64,000 bases of DNA from CAWDYA01 sp963806495 (GCA_963806495.1 CAWDYA010000005.1:62001-126000); one strand, 5' to 3'. Shown: positions 55,597 through 64,000, counted from the stretch's first letter. Program-made: numbers and translations. The notes: generated from the letters alone by a model not told the origin.

Positions 55597-56591
55597 CACC
55601 GAAGCGAACCGCACGCTCCCCGGTCCACGTGATCGACCTGCACCTGCATCTGGAAGGCTCGCTGCCGTCCCGCACGCGCGCCTGGCTGGCCGCGCGACAC
55701 CGGCTCCCGAGCCCCTCCCTCGGGCGATTCGACGGTTTCACGGGCTTTCTGAAGGCTTTCGGCGCCGTCTGCGACCTGATGGTGGACGAGGTGGATTTTC
55801 ACCGTGCGGCCCGTGACACCCTGCGACGGCAGCATGCGCTCGGAGCGATCCACGTCGAGGTTCTCTTCTCGCCGCAGGTGTTCCTCAGGCGGGGCGTGCC
55901 GCTGGAGCGGATCATGCGCGGTCTCCTGCGTGCGCGCGAGGAGGCGTCGCGCTGGGGACTGTCCGCCGTGTACATCCTCGATGGCGTCCGCCAATGGGGA
56001 GGCGAGTGGCTGGACGAAGTGGTCGCCTCGGCCGCACCGTGGGCGGGCCGGGGGCTGGCGGGGCTCGGCGTGGGCGGCGATGAGACAGGGGTCCCCTTGC
56101 GGGATCTGCGGCCGGCCTTTCTGCGGGCACGGCGTCTGGGCCTGCGGACCACCATCCATGCCGGCGAGGCCGCCGGTGCCGGGTCGGTACGGGACGCGAT
56201 CGAGATCCTCGGCCCGGATCGGATCGGTCACGGCGTCCGGGCGGTCGAGGACGCCTCGGTGGTGCAGATGCTCGTCAGCCGGGGCATCCCGCTGGAGGTG
56301 TGCCCGACGAGCAACGTTGCCACCGGGGTGGTTGCCTCGATGCGCGAGCACCCCCTGAGGCGGCTGTACGACGCGGGAGCCCTCGTGACTCTCAACTCGG
56401 ACGACGGAGCGTTCTTCGGCACCGATCTGAGACACGAGGCCCTGATGGCGGTGCAATGCCTCGGCCTCACGCACGGCGACCTGCTCGCGATGGCAGTAAC
56501 CGCGGCGCGCGCCGCGTTCCTCCCTCGTGCGGCGCGGGTGCGGATCGAGCGGCGGATCAGGGGTGGGACTGCTGGGCGCCGGCCTTCCTGA
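55593..56591 (+). CDS. Adenosine/adenine deaminase family protein
   Basis: A 332-residue amidohydrolase-fold enzyme. Metal ligands are visible as HLHLEGS (HxH), the catalytic IHAGEAAG, HGVRA and NSDDGAFFG with its aspartate. TSNVATGVV matches the substrate loop of the adenosine deaminase family (CPTSN). The family includes adenosine, adenine and related aminodeoxyfutalosine deaminases; sequence alone does not separate them. The TTG at 55593 overlaps the previous stop; GTG 55629 is an alternative that starts closer to the metal site. The last 35 bases overlap the araC-type gene on the opposite strand. Confidence 0.85.
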   Translation: MTPKRTARSPVHVIDLHLHLEGSLPSRTRAWLAARHRLPSPSLGRFDGFTGFLKAFGAVCDLMVDEVDFHRAARDTLRRQHALGAIHVEVLFSPQVFLRRGVPLERIMRGLLRAREEASRWGLSAVYILDGVRQWGGEWLDEVVASAAPWAGRGLAGLGVGGDETGVPLRDLRPAFLRARRLGLRTTIHAGEAAGAGSVRDAIEILGPDRIGHGVRAVEDASVVQMLVSRGIPLEVCPTSNVATGVVASMREHPLRRLYDAGALVTLNSDDGAFFGTDLRHEALMAVQCLGLTHGDLLAMAVTAARAAFLPRAARVRIERRIRGGTAGRRPS

Positions 56592-57297
56592 AAGCCCTGA
56601 CCTGGCGAAACTTCTTCGGCGATGTCTTCATGTACTTGACGAAATTGCGGTGGAAGTCGCGGTAGTTCTGATACCCCACCAGGTACCCAATCTCGGAAAC
56701 GCTCTTGCCGCCGATCATGAGCAGTTTCTCCGCCTCCTTCATCCGAGTCCGCTGGATGAACTCCGTGACGGTCAGGCCGCAATGCCTCTTGAAGAGATGC
56801 GAGAGATAGTTGCGCGAGATGCCGACCGCACGCGCAATCTCCGACAAGGCGAGCTTATGCATGTAGTTCTTTCGGACATACGCCTTGACCTGCTCGACCG
56901 CCGGATGTCCCGGGGGTGACAGCGCACCGAGCCCCACCGTGATTTCGTCATACGCGGCCCAGAACACCTTCACCAGTTCGTCCGTGGTTCTCGTTCCGGC
57001 CAGACGGCTCACCAGCGTGACACGTTCGGCGATCCCGCGGCGGGGAAGCCCGGCCTGCTCCGAGGTGAATCGATCGATGCGGCTGAGGAGATCGTAGAAA
57101 AGCAGGGAGGCGTGGCGGCAATCGGGGGCGACCTTCAGCGCCTCGGCGAGCAGCGAATCGATGGAGGCACGTGCGGCCGGCAGATTGAGGAGCCCGAGCC
57201 GCCGCATGGCGTCCTCTTCCGCGCTGGAGACCGTCCGCGGGAGCACCGCACCCATGAGATCGGACTCCCGATCATCCCCTCTGTATCTCTCATCCAT
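56557..57297 (-). CDS. AraC-family transcriptional regulator
   Basis: A 246-residue protein with a C-terminal AraC/XylS DNA-binding domain (last ~100 residues): VKAYVRKNYMHKLALSEIAR, VGISRNYLSHLFKRHCGLTV and KSVSEIGYLVGYQNYRDFHRNFVKYM. The N-terminal ~130 residues match no sensor family I recognise. The ATG at 57297, behind a G-run, is preferred: a longer frame begins with TTG at 57432, but that codon lies upstream of the transcript start predicted from the promoter at 57448-57419. It overlaps the deaminase gene's end. Its target is unknown. Confidence 0.82.
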   Translation of the reverse strand: MDERYRGDDRESDLMGAVLPRTVSSAEEDAMRRLGLLNLPAARASIDSLLAEALKVAPDCRHASLLFYDLLSRIDRFTSEQAGLPRRGIAERVTLVSRLAGTRTTDELVKVFWAAYDEITVGLGALSPPGHPAVEQVKAYVRKNYMHKLALSEIARAVGISRNYLSHLFKRHCGLTVTEFIQRTRMKEAEKLLMIGGKSVSEIGYLVGYQNYRDFHRNFVKYMKTSPKKFRQVRAFRKAGAQQSHP

Positions 57298-57418
57298 CCG
57301 AGTCTGCCCCCCAGGTGAGCGCTGCCTGATCCGTCGTGCGAACACACCAAAGGCGACGAAGTCACCTTCGGAGTCGTGTCCGGCAATGTCACTGGGCAGA
57401 GGGGTGAACGAGCTTTTG

Positions 57419-57448
57419 AATATACCGGTCAAATCAGCGGGGTGTCAA
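57419..57448 (-). promoter_or_regulatory. Promoter of the AraC-type regulator gene
   Basis: On the minus strand TTGACA (57448-57443), 18 bases, TATATT (57424-57419), near consensus. The predicted leader to ATG 57297 is about 115 bases. Confidence 0.7.
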
Positions 57449-57459
57449 GGGAGAGAAAC

Positions 57460-58872
57460 TCAGGAAATACTCTCGACGAGATCGAGTGCCTCCTGCATGA
57501 CCGCGTCGAGCAAGCGGGGCTCCGGCACCTCGCTGTAGACCCTGAGCACCGGTTCGGTGCCGGAAGCCCGGAAGAGTATCCAGCCCTCGTCACCGAAAAG
57601 GAGCTTGAGGCCGTCCAAATCGTCGACACCCGTGACCTTCATGGTCCCGAGACTGGCGGGTGTCGCGGTCCTGAGGCGCTGCACGAGACGCCGCCCCGCC
57701 TCCGGTGAGCAGGGGAGATCGACGCGGCGGTAGTGCAGCTCACCGAAGGTGGACGTCAGCTCCGCGACCATCGCCGACAGCGGCGCTCCCGCATCGGCCA
57801 TCGCCTGCAGGAGCATCAGGCTGACCATGGTGCCGTCGCGTTCGGGAAGAAATCCCTCGATCCCGATCCCGCCGCTCTCCTCTCCGCCGAGGAGCATCTT
57901 TCCGTTCTTCATCTCGCCGGCGATGTGCTTGAAGCCGACCGGGAACACCGTGAAGGGAAGCCCGAATCGACGCGCTACCCGGTCGAGCAGGATGGTGTTG
58001 GCGAAGGTCTTTCCGAGCGGCCCCCGCCGGCCCTTGCGGATGAGGCTCCAGGCCAGCAACGGCGCGATGCGAAGCGGCGACACGAACCGGCCCTTCTCGT
58101 CGAACGCCCCAATCCGGTCGCCGTCACCGTCGGTGGCGAACCCGGCGTCGGCTCCCTCCCGTACGACGGTCTCCCTCAGCTCCTCGAGGTTCTGCTCGAG
58201 CGGCTCGGGATGACGCCCCCCGAACAGCGGATCCTGCTCCAGGTGGATCGTCCTCACCGAGGAGCCTTCCGCTCCCACGAGCCTCTCCAGCAGGTTCCCG
58301 CACGCCCCGTGCATCGGGTCGCAGATCAGGCGCAGCCCGGCCGAGCGGATGGAGGGAAGATCCACCATCCGGAGCAGCCTTTCCTCGTGCGCCCCGGCGA
58401 AGGAGGCCTCGGTCAGCAGTCCGCGGCGCCGGCCCTCCGTCCCGTCCAGCGTCTCGGGGTCCTCGTTCACGAGGCGTTCCTCGCAGGCACGCGTGATCTC
58501 CTCGCCGGCGCTGGCTCCCGAGGCATCCTTGATCTTGATCCCGGAGAACCGGGCGGGATTGTGGCTCGCCGTGATGACGACGCCGAACGGAGCCGAGGAG
58601 GCCACGACCTGGCACGACGTGGCGGGAGTGGGACAGGGCTCGGTCGCGAGGATCACCCGGCGTCCAGCAGCCATGAACGTCGCTGCGGCCTGTTCCGCGA
58701 ACCGGCGGGAGAGGAATCGCGTGTCATAGCCGATCACCACGGGGCCGTCCGCGGGCGCGCCCCGGTCCGCGAAGGCCCGTTCGATCGCCGCGCACACCCG
58801 CCTCACGTTCGAGAAGGTGAACTCCTCTGCGATCGGTGCCCGCCAGCCGTCCGTTCCGAACCTGAGGCTCAT
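57460..58872 (-). CDS. Phosphoglucomutase/phosphomannomutase family protein
   Basis: A 470-residue alpha-D-phosphohexomutase. The four active-site loops are clear: phosphoserine loop TASHNPARFSGIKIK, metal loop ATDGDGDRIG, sugar loop GGEESGGIGI and phosphate loop RASGTEPVLRVY. FGTDGWRAPIAEEFT opens the protein. The GEESGGIG form is typical of the group acting on glucose/mannose phosphates; glucosamine (GlmM) use cannot be excluded. The ATG at 58872 lies just before this block; the gene is divergent from pgsA. Confidence 0.9.
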   Translation of the reverse strand: MSLRFGTDGWRAPIAEEFTFSNVRRVCAAIERAFADRGAPADGPVVIGYDTRFLSRRFAEQAAATFMAAGRRVILATEPCPTPATSCQVVASSAPFGVVITASHNPARFSGIKIKDASGASAGEEITRACEERLVNEDPETLDGTEGRRRGLLTEASFAGAHEERLLRMVDLPSIRSAGLRLICDPMHGACGNLLERLVGAEGSSVRTIHLEQDPLFGGRHPEPLEQNLEELRETVVREGADAGFATDGDGDRIGAFDEKGRFVSPLRIAPLLAWSLIRKGRRGPLGKTFANTILLDRVARRFGLPFTVFPVGFKHIAGEMKNGKMLLGGEESGGIGIEGFLPERDGTMVSLMLLQAMADAGAPLSAMVAELTSTFGELHYRRVDLPCSPEAGRRLVQRLRTATPASLGTMKVTGVDDLDGLKLLFGDEGWILFRASGTEPVLRVYSEVPEPRLLDAVMQEALDLVESIS

Positions 58873-58909
58873 CGCTCCCGCTGCTCTCCCCACTCCGGGG
58901 TCGGCGCAG

Positions 58910-58939
58910 ACCGTACCACAGCCGATCGGCGTGCATCAA
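58910..58939 (-). promoter_or_regulatory. Possible promoter of the phosphohexomutase gene
   Basis: On the minus strand TTGATG (58939-58934), 18 bases, TACGGT (58915-58910). Both boxes are imperfect. Confidence 0.35.
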
Positions 58940-58962
58940 GACGAGGTCGCCCTGGCGCGGGT

Positions 58963-58992
58963 TTGACCGTGCCTCGGCTCCGGTGATATGTT
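58963..58992 (+). promoter_or_regulatory. Promoter of the pgsA-gpsA operon
   Basis: TTGACC (58963-58968), 18 bases, TATGTT (58987-58992). The leader to ATG 59050 would be about 50 bases. Confidence 0.5.
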
Positions 58993-59049
58993 CATACACG
59001 CGCGATACCTTCTTGATGCGCGGGGTCATGGTCGACCCCCCCGGGGCCC

Positions 59050-59619
59050 ATGCTCAATCTGCCCAACTCCCTTACACTGCTGCGTATCTTTCTGGTCCCC
59101 ATCCTGGTCGCTATCCTGCTGACCCGGTTCGAGGGGAAGGAACTCTGGGGTGTCAGCGTCTTCCTGGTCGCCGCCCTCACCGATTTTCTGGACGGGTACC
59201 TGGCCCGCAAGAGGGGGGAGGTCACCAATCTGGGCAAGCTGCTCGATCCGGTGGCCGACAAGCTGCTGGTGTCGTCGGCGTTCATCTCGCTCGTCGAAGA
59301 GGGGCTCGCGCCCGCCTGGATGGTGGTCATCATCATCGGTCGGGAATTCGCGGTCATGGGGCTGCGCAGCGTGGCCTCCACGCAGCAGATCACGATTCCG
59401 GCCTCGGTATGGGGCAAGTACAAGATGGCGTCGCAGGTAGTGGCGATCTCCCTGCTGATCTTCGGGGATCACCCGTGGGGGCCTTCCGCGGTCATCGGCA
59501 CCAAGGTCGCGACGCTCGGCTGGTACGTTCTGTGCCTCGTGGTCATCCTCGCCGTCCTCTCGGCGGTCGACTACTTCATCAAGTTCTCGCGCGTCTTCTT
59601 CAGCCAGGACGAGGTGTAG
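59050..59619 (+). CDS. pgsA: CDP-diacylglycerol--glycerol-3-phosphate 3-phosphatidyltransferase
   Basis: A 189-residue membrane enzyme with about five helices. The CDP-alcohol phosphotransferase motif reads DFLDGYLARKRGEVTNLGKL then LDPVADK, with the conserved Asp residues that bind CDP and metal. LNLPNSLTLLRIFLVPILV is the typical PgsA opening. It makes phosphatidylglycerol phosphate. It is first in a run of lipid genes reaching gpsA. Confidence 0.93.
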   Translation: MLNLPNSLTLLRIFLVPILVAILLTRFEGKELWGVSVFLVAALTDFLDGYLARKRGEVTNLGKLLDPVADKLLVSSAFISLVEEGLAPAWMVVIIIGREFAVMGLRSVASTQQITIPASVWGKYKMASQVVAISLLIFGDHPWGPSAVIGTKVATLGWYVLCLVVILAVLSAVDYFIKFSRVFFSQDEV

Positions 59620-59630
59620 GAGGTGGCGTG

Positions 59631-60293
59631 ATGGCATGGTTGCGCCGGACCTTCGTGCGCGGGATCCTGCTGATCCTGCCTCTGATGATCACGCTCATCA
59701 TCCTGCGCTGGCTCTTCGATCTCGTCACCGGCCTGAGCCGTCCGGGAGCGGAGAGGCTGCTCATCAGCATGGGAGCCCCACTCGACTCCAGCCCGGCCTT
59801 CGGATATCTCATCCCGCTCATCTCCACCGTGATCACGGTCGCCGTGATCCTCCTGGTGGGGCTCGTCGGCGGCAACTATCTCGGCAAGCGCGCCTGGGCC
59901 ACCTTCGAGGCGGTTCTCCTCCGTCTTCCGGTGGTGAGATGGTTCTACGGCTCCGCCCGCCAGCTCATGGACGCCGTGACCGCCTCCGGGCGGGGCGCCT
60001 TCCGTGAGGTGGTCCTCGTGGAGTACCCTCGACGGGGAGTCTGGTGCCTGGGGTTCGTCACGGCGCCGGCGGCGGGGCTGCTGAACGCCCCGGGATACGA
60101 GGACTGTGTCTACGTGTTCATTCCGACCACGCCCAATCCGACATCCGGCTACACGATCGTCGTGCCGCGGGCTGAGGCCCCGGTCCTTGACATGACCGTT
60201 GACGAGGGGCTCAAGGTGATCTTCTCCGGCGGATTCATCTCGCCCGCCCCGAGGCCGCAGGTGAGCCCGGTTCCCCCCGGGGGCGCCTCGTGA
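59631..60293 (+). CDS. DUF502 family membrane protein
   Basis: A 220-residue protein with two N-terminal membrane helices (RGILLILPLMITLIILRWLF; PLISTVITVAVILLVGLVGG) and a soluble C-terminal part with REVVLVEYPRRGVWCLGFVT, VFIPTTPNPTSGYTIVVPR and a final DEGLKVIFSGGF, the DUF502 landmarks. Function is unknown; plant homologues (COV1-like) are membrane proteins. The ATG follows TAGGAGGTG. Its stop overlaps plsC by four bases (GTGA). Confidence 0.87.
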   Translation: MAWLRRTFVRGILLILPLMITLIILRWLFDLVTGLSRPGAERLLISMGAPLDSSPAFGYLIPLISTVITVAVILLVGLVGGNYLGKRAWATFEAVLLRLPVVRWFYGSARQLMDAVTASGRGAFREVVLVEYPRRGVWCLGFVTAPAAGLLNAPGYEDCVYVFIPTTPNPTSGYTIVVPRAEAPVLDMTVDEGLKVIFSGGFISPAPRPQVSPVPPGGAS

Positions 60294-61000
60294 CTCCGGT
60301 GGCGGGCCGGCCGGGCGCGAAGCTCGCGCTCGCCCGGCGTTGCTTCTACTGGACGGTCAAGACGATCGCCTGGCCCGTGACGCGTGTCTGGGTCCGGCTC
60401 GGCGTCAGCGGCCGCGACCACGTCCCGGCGCGCGGCGCCTGCATCGTGGTGGCCAACCACGCTTCGTACGTCGATGCGGTCGTCCTTGGGAGCGCCTGCC
60501 CGCGCCGCCTGCGGTTCATGATCACCGGCCCGATCTACCGGATGCTGCGTCTGCGCTGGTTCTACTACATGATGGGGTCGATCCCGGTGTCGGCCGAATC
60601 GCCCGACCCGGGTGCGCTCAAGACGGCCCTTAGGACCCTCAATTCCGGGGGCGCGGTCGGCATCTTCCCCGAGGGCCAGCGGATGCCCGATGGCGTCCCC
60701 GGTTCGGGCAAGGCCGGGGTGGCGGTGCTGGCGGCGCGCACCGGGGTTCCCGTGGTGCCGGCCGCCATCCTCGGGGCGCACCGCGTGATGCCCGTCGGAG
60801 CGATCTTCCCGAGACCCCGTCGCATCAGGGTCGTCTTCGGCGCACCTATGGTGTTCCCCGAGCCGGCAAGCCCGCGGGCTTCCCGCGAGCAGATTGACGC
60901 CTTCGCCGAACAGGTGATGTCGGAGATACGCCGGCTGCTCGGCAACGACGGTGCCAGGGAGCAGAAAAACTGGGGATCGGTAAGCTCGATGGGGTCATGA
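60290..61000 (+). CDS. plsC: 1-acyl-sn-glycerol-3-phosphate acyltransferase
   Basis: A 236-residue acyltransferase with the HX4D catalytic box in VVANHASYVDAVVLG and the phosphate-binding FPEGQRMPDG box. SIPVSAESPDPGALKTALRT and VVPAAILGAH are also family-typical. It makes phosphatidic acid in phospholipid synthesis. The GTG start overlaps the DUF502 stop; its own stop overlaps cinA (ATGA). Confidence 0.9.
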   Translation: MTPVAGRPGAKLALARRCFYWTVKTIAWPVTRVWVRLGVSGRDHVPARGACIVVANHASYVDAVVLGSACPRRLRFMITGPIYRMLRLRWFYYMMGSIPVSAESPDPGALKTALRTLNSGGAVGIFPEGQRMPDGVPGSGKAGVAVLAARTGVPVVPAAILGAHRVMPVGAIFPRPRRIRVVFGAPMVFPEPASPRASREQIDAFAEQVMSEIRRLLGNDGAREQKNWGSVSSMGS

Positions 61001-62244
61001 GCATGGTGACGGCGGCGATCCTCGCGGTGGGGACGGAGCTTCTCTCCGACGGGCGCGTCGACACGAACGGAGTCACGCTCTCCCGCGTGCTGGCCGCCGA
61101 GGGCGTGGCCACGGGTCTGCGGCTGCAGCTCGCCGACGACCCCGAGGCGATCGGAACGTGGCTCGCTCGATGCGCCGACGCTTTCCCCGTGGTCATCGTC
61201 AGCGGCGGGCTCGGGCCGACCCTTGACGACGTGACGCGTGACGCCGTGTCCGCGGCGTTCGGTCTGCCGCTGAGGCGCGACGCGAGGGTACTCTCGGGGC
61301 TCGAGGCGCGGTATCGCAGTCGTGGTCGCGAGGTCACCGAACCGGTCGCGCGACAGGCGGACGTCCCTGCCGGCGCCGTCGTGCTGCCCAACAGGGACGG
61401 CACGGCACCCGGCCTGCTCCTGGAACGTCCGGGTGGCGGCGTCGTGGTGCTCCTCCCCGGGGTCCCGCACGAGATGGAGCGGATCATGACCGAGGAGGCG
61501 CTGCCGCGCCTCAGGGGTCTCTGGTCCGGGCGCGCCGACGCGGAAGCGCCGATCGTAAGGCCCGGGCTCAAGGTGGCCGGTCTGTACGAGGTCGACGTGC
61601 AGAGCCGCGTGGCGGATCTGTTCGAGGGACATCCGGAATGGCTGACGCTGCTCGCCTCGGCCGGCGAGATCACCGTCATCGTTGGGGCTCCCGATCCGGT
61701 TCGCGCGCGCGAGCTCCTCCGCGGGGTGCGTGCCCGCCTCGGCGATCATGTCTTCACCGAGGATCCCGACGAGGGGCTCGAGCACGTGGTGGCGCGCGGT
61801 CTGACGGAGAGCGGACTGCGGCTGGCGATCGCCGAATCGTGCACCGGCGGGCTGCTCGGGTCGATGCTGACACGCGTGCCGGGGGCCTCGTCCTGGTTCG
61901 TCCAGGGCTGGATAACCTACTCGGACGACTCCAAGCACGCCGCGCTGGGTGTGGATCCCGGGCTGATCCGGAGGTGCGGCGCGGTGAGCGCGGAGGTGGC
62001 CGAAGCGATGGCCGCGGCGGCGCGAGAGAGATCGGGCGCGGACCTCGCCGTCTCGATTACCGGCATCGCCGGTCCCGACGGCGGGACGACCGAGAAACCT
62101 GTCGGCCTCGTCTATATCGGGCTGGCCGACGCCGATGCGAGCAGGGCCACGAAGCACCGCTTCCCGGGAGGTCGCGAGACCGTGCGGATGCTCTCGGCGC
62201 GCAACGCGCTGGATCGGATCAGGCGGAGGCTGATAGCGGGATGA
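60997..62244 (+). CDS. cinA: CinA family protein with nicotinamide-nucleotide amidase domain
   Basis: A 415-residue two-domain protein. Residues ~1-170 are a molybdopterin-binding-like domain (ILAVGTELLSDGRVDTNGVTL, VIVSGGLGPTLDDVTRDAV, LLPGVPHEME). Residues ~260-415 are the PncC amidase domain (LAIAESCTGGLLGSMLTRVP, GAVSAEVAEAMAAAARE, SITGIAGPDGGTTEKPVGLV). It recycles NMN and may hydrolyse ADP-ribose; the competence name is historical. ATGA overlaps join it to plsC and thpR. Confidence 0.93.
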   Translation: MSMVTAAILAVGTELLSDGRVDTNGVTLSRVLAAEGVATGLRLQLADDPEAIGTWLARCADAFPVVIVSGGLGPTLDDVTRDAVSAAFGLPLRRDARVLSGLEARYRSRGREVTEPVARQADVPAGAVVLPNRDGTAPGLLLERPGGGVVVLLPGVPHEMERIMTEEALPRLRGLWSGRADAEAPIVRPGLKVAGLYEVDVQSRVADLFEGHPEWLTLLASAGEITVIVGAPDPVRARELLRGVRARLGDHVFTEDPDEGLEHVVARGLTESGLRLAIAESCTGGLLGSMLTRVPGASSWFVQGWITYSDDSKHAALGVDPGLIRRCGAVSAEVAEAMAAAARERSGADLAVSITGIAGPDGGTTEKPVGLVYIGLADADASRATKHRFPGGRETVRMLSARNALDRIRRRLIAG

Positions 62245-62798
62245 GACTCTTCGTCGCGGTAAGTCTTCCCCCGTCGATTCGCATGGAGCTGCAGCGGCTG
62301 TGCGACGAGCTGCGACGGGCGGCCGCAGGGCTGAGATGGGTGCGCCCGGACGCGATCCACCTGACGCTGAGGTTTCTCGGTGAGCTGCCGGAGGACGATC
62401 TGCCGCGTATCCAGTCCGGCCTGCGTTCCTCGCTTCCCGGTTCGCACCCGCCTTTCGCTCTCGGGCTTGGCGAGCTGGGGCGATTCCCGAGCCGGGGACG
62501 ACCGCAGGTGATCTGGGTGGGACTGGTCGACGGGCAGGGGGATCTGGCGCGTCTGCAGGCCAGAGTCGAAGCGGCCATCCAGGCGTCGGGGATGCCACCC
62601 GAAGCGCGGCCCTTCCGTCCACACCTCACCCTGGCCCGTGTGGCGGAGCGCCGGCCTCCGGTCGAGCTGCTCGAAAGGCTCGCCGCTAGGGGCCGTCCGG
62701 CGCCAATCAGCTTCGAGGTGCGCTCCGTATGCCTGTTCCAGAGCATCCTCAGACCGCAGGGTGCCGAGTACCGGAAGATCGAGGAGTACTCGTTGTGA
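62241..62798 (+). CDS. thpR: RNA 2',3'-cyclic phosphodiesterase
   Basis: A 185-residue 2H-phosphoesterase. The two catalytic motifs are HLTLRFLGEL and HLTLARVAE, separated by ~85 residues, and MRLFVAVSLPP is the usual start. The family opens 2',3'-cyclic phosphates on RNA ends. It overlaps cinA and plsY by four bases each, a common cinA-thpR pairing. Confidence 0.92.
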   Translation: MRLFVAVSLPPSIRMELQRLCDELRRAAAGLRWVRPDAIHLTLRFLGELPEDDLPRIQSGLRSSLPGSHPPFALGLGELGRFPSRGRPQVIWVGLVDGQGDLARLQARVEAAIQASGMPPEARPFRPHLTLARVAERRPPVELLERLAARGRPAPISFEVRSVCLFQSILRPQGAEYRKIEEYSL

Positions 62799-63388
62799 GC
62801 ATGCCCGGTACGGCCTCCGTCCTGATCGCCTACCTTCTCGGCTCGATCCCGTTCGGGTATCTGCTCTTCCGAACACTCGCCGGCGGAGACATCCGCCAGA
62901 AGGGGAGCGGGAACATCGGCGCGACGAACGCCTTCCGCGCCGGGGGGCGCGCCATCGGTGTCGCGACCCTCCTGCTCGACGTGCTCAAGGGGCTCGCCGC
63001 CGTCGCCCTCTCCCGGTGGATGACGGGCGATCCTGTCTGGCAGGCTGCTGCGGCGTTCGCCGCGGTGGCCGGCCACTGCTATCCGTTCACGCTGCGTTTC
63101 AGGGGCGGCAAGGGGATAGCCACCGGCGGCGGCGCCTACGGCCTCGCGGCTCCGCTGCCGATGCTGGTCGCCGTCGGGCTGTTCGCCGTTACCACGGCGC
63201 TCACACGGATGGTCTCGCTGGGCTCGATCGTGGCCGGCCTGTCGCTGCCCGTGCTCGTCATGCTGCTGCAGCCCGATCGCGCGCTGGTGGTCTCGTCGGC
63301 GGCCGCGGCGGTACTCGTGGTGACGCGGCACCACGCGAACATCCGGCGTATCCTTGCCGGGGAGGAGAATCGAATCCGTGGCTCGTGA
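62795..63388 (+). CDS. plsY: Glycerol-3-phosphate acyltransferase PlsY
   Basis: A 197-residue membrane enzyme with about five helices. Recognised loops are AYLLGSIPFGYLLFRT, the catalytic DIRQKGSGNIGATNAFR, and FRGGKGIATGGGA. It uses acyl-phosphate to acylate glycerol 3-phosphate, the first step in phospholipid synthesis. GTG 62795 overlaps the thpR stop; ATG 62801 is an in-frame alternative. It overlaps gpsA by 11 bases, so substrate supply and acylation are coupled. Confidence 0.93.
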   Translation: MSMPGTASVLIAYLLGSIPFGYLLFRTLAGGDIRQKGSGNIGATNAFRAGGRAIGVATLLLDVLKGLAAVALSRWMTGDPVWQAAAAFAAVAGHCYPFTLRFRGGKGIATGGGAYGLAAPLPMLVAVGLFAVTTALTRMVSLGSIVAGLSLPVLVMLLQPDRALVVSSAAAAVLVVTRHHANIRRILAGEENRIRGS

Positions 63389-64000
63389 CGTCGCGATCGT
63401 CGGTGGAGGCTCCTGGGGCACGGCGCTGGCGATCCATCTCGCCCGGGCCGGGTCGGCTCCGGCGCTGTGGGTGCACGACCCCTTACTGGCGTCCCGGATC
63501 GCCAGGTCGAGGGACAACGCGACCTATCTGCCCGGACATCCGCTCCCTGAGACGATCGACGTGACCTCTGACCTGCACGAGGCGGTCCGTGGCGCGCGGG
63601 AGATCCTGATGGTCGTGCCTTCGCATCATACGCGTGCCGTCCTCGAGGCGATGAAAGGGCACCTGGACGCGGACGCCGTCTTCTGCGTGGCTTCCAAGGG
63701 GATAGAGAACGACACGCTGCTGCGCGTGTCGGAGGTGCTCGGCGAGGTGCTGGGGACGGATGTGATGGAGCGCGTCGCCGTGCTCTCGGGCCCCTCGTTC
63801 GCGGCTGAGGTGGCAGCGGGCCATCCTACCGCCGTCGTGGTGGGCGCGACCGACGTGGATCTGTGTGTCAGGCTCCAGCGGCGGATTTCGTTCGGCTCCC
63901 TGCGCGTCTACACCAACGCGGATCGGGTCGGCGTGGAGCTGGGCGGCGCGCTCAAGAACGTCATCGCCATCGGAGCCGGGGCCGTCGAGGGACTCGGCCA
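63378..64000 (+). CDS. gpsA: NAD(P)-dependent glycerol-3-phosphate dehydrogenase, 3'-truncated by window edge
   Basis: The first ~207 codons of GpsA. The nucleotide-binding loop is VAIVGGGSWGTALAIHLA; MVVPSHHTRAVLE, ASKGIEND, VLSGPSFAAEVAAGHPTAVV and the catalytic-lysine region GGALKNVIAIGAGAVEGLG follow in order. The frame is open to the window end. It makes glycerol 3-phosphate for the adjacent plsY product. The GTG at 63378 follows GGAGGAG. Confidence 0.93.
   Translation, partial: MARDVAIVGGGSWGTALAIHLARAGSAPALWVHDPLLASRIARSRDNATYLPGHPLPETIDVTSDLHEAVRGAREILMVVPSHHTRAVLEAMKGHLDADAVFCVASKGIENDTLLRVSEVLGEVLGTDVMERVAVLSGPSFAAEVAAGHPTAVVVGATDVDLCVRLQRRISFGSLRVYTNADRVGVELGGALKNVIAIGAGAVEGLG

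Overview
The window is a gene-dense, visibly GC-rich stretch of chromosome from a Gram-negative (diderm) bacterium: it carries a complete Tol-Pal envelope operon, apolipoprotein N-acyltransferase, lipoprotein-type signal peptides and PlsY/PlsC/PgsA phospholipid genes. A GWxTD-domain protein, a GldA/F/G-like ABC operon with DUF4340, a membrane spermidine-synthase/TPR fusion and a GntR-aminotransferase-controlled pdxST pair fit Acidobacteriota or a neighbouring uncultured phylum. That placement is inference and not proven by the window. I see no insertion sequence, prophage, CRISPR array, rRNA or origin. No gap between genes exceeds about 240 bases. Layout: 1-2.3 kb, tail of a secreted-type hypothetical, a CPBP protease and a DUF721 protein. 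2.3-8.1 kb, an ABC/GldG/DUF4340/cyclophilin operon from a strong promoter. 8.3-13.1 kb (minus), a GWxTD gene followed by an MFS-like/spermidine synthase/TPR fusion. 13.2-18.2 kb, a GT39-like glycosyltransferase, a parvulin, an RlmI-type rRNA methyltransferase and a secreted hypothetical. 18.2-19.2 kb (minus), a TPR protein. 19.3-22.5 kb, a MocR/PdxR-pdxS-pdxT vitamin B6 operon with a tandem operator-like repeat. 22.5-26.7 kb, a stand-alone MshEN-domain protein, an NTF2-like protein, tRNA-Leu(CAG) and RNase R. 26.6-29.8 kb (minus), rpsT-hsp20-lon. 29.9-34.8 kb (minus), tolQ-tolR-tolA-tolB-pal-cpoB. 34.9-43.8 kb, recN-coaD-aminotransferase, then nfeD-slipin-SPOR-lnt-prfB. 43.8-50.3 kb, hrcA-grpE-dnaK-dnaJ-prmA-rsmE. 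50.3-56.6 kb, pilT-recX-alaS-lytic transglycosylase-deaminase. 56.6-58.9 kb (minus), an AraC-type regulator and a phosphohexomutase. 58.9-64 kb, pgsA-DUF502-plsC-cinA-thpR-plsY-gpsA, the last cut by the window end. Most strand-wise neighbours touch or overlap by 4 bases (ATGA, GTGA or TTGA), so operonic, translationally coupled expression is the rule, and promoters are concentrated at strand switches. Several promoters with near-consensus -35/-10 boxes can be read directly; at least three place the start codon at the predicted transcription start, suggesting leaderless mRNAs. Seven single-base frameshifts interrupt six otherwise intact genes (GWxTD, glycosyltransferase twice, pdxT, dnaJ, recX, alaS); every one restores a full-length family protein when corrected, so they look like sequence errors. 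The frameshift in prfB is different: it is the known programmed +1 site.
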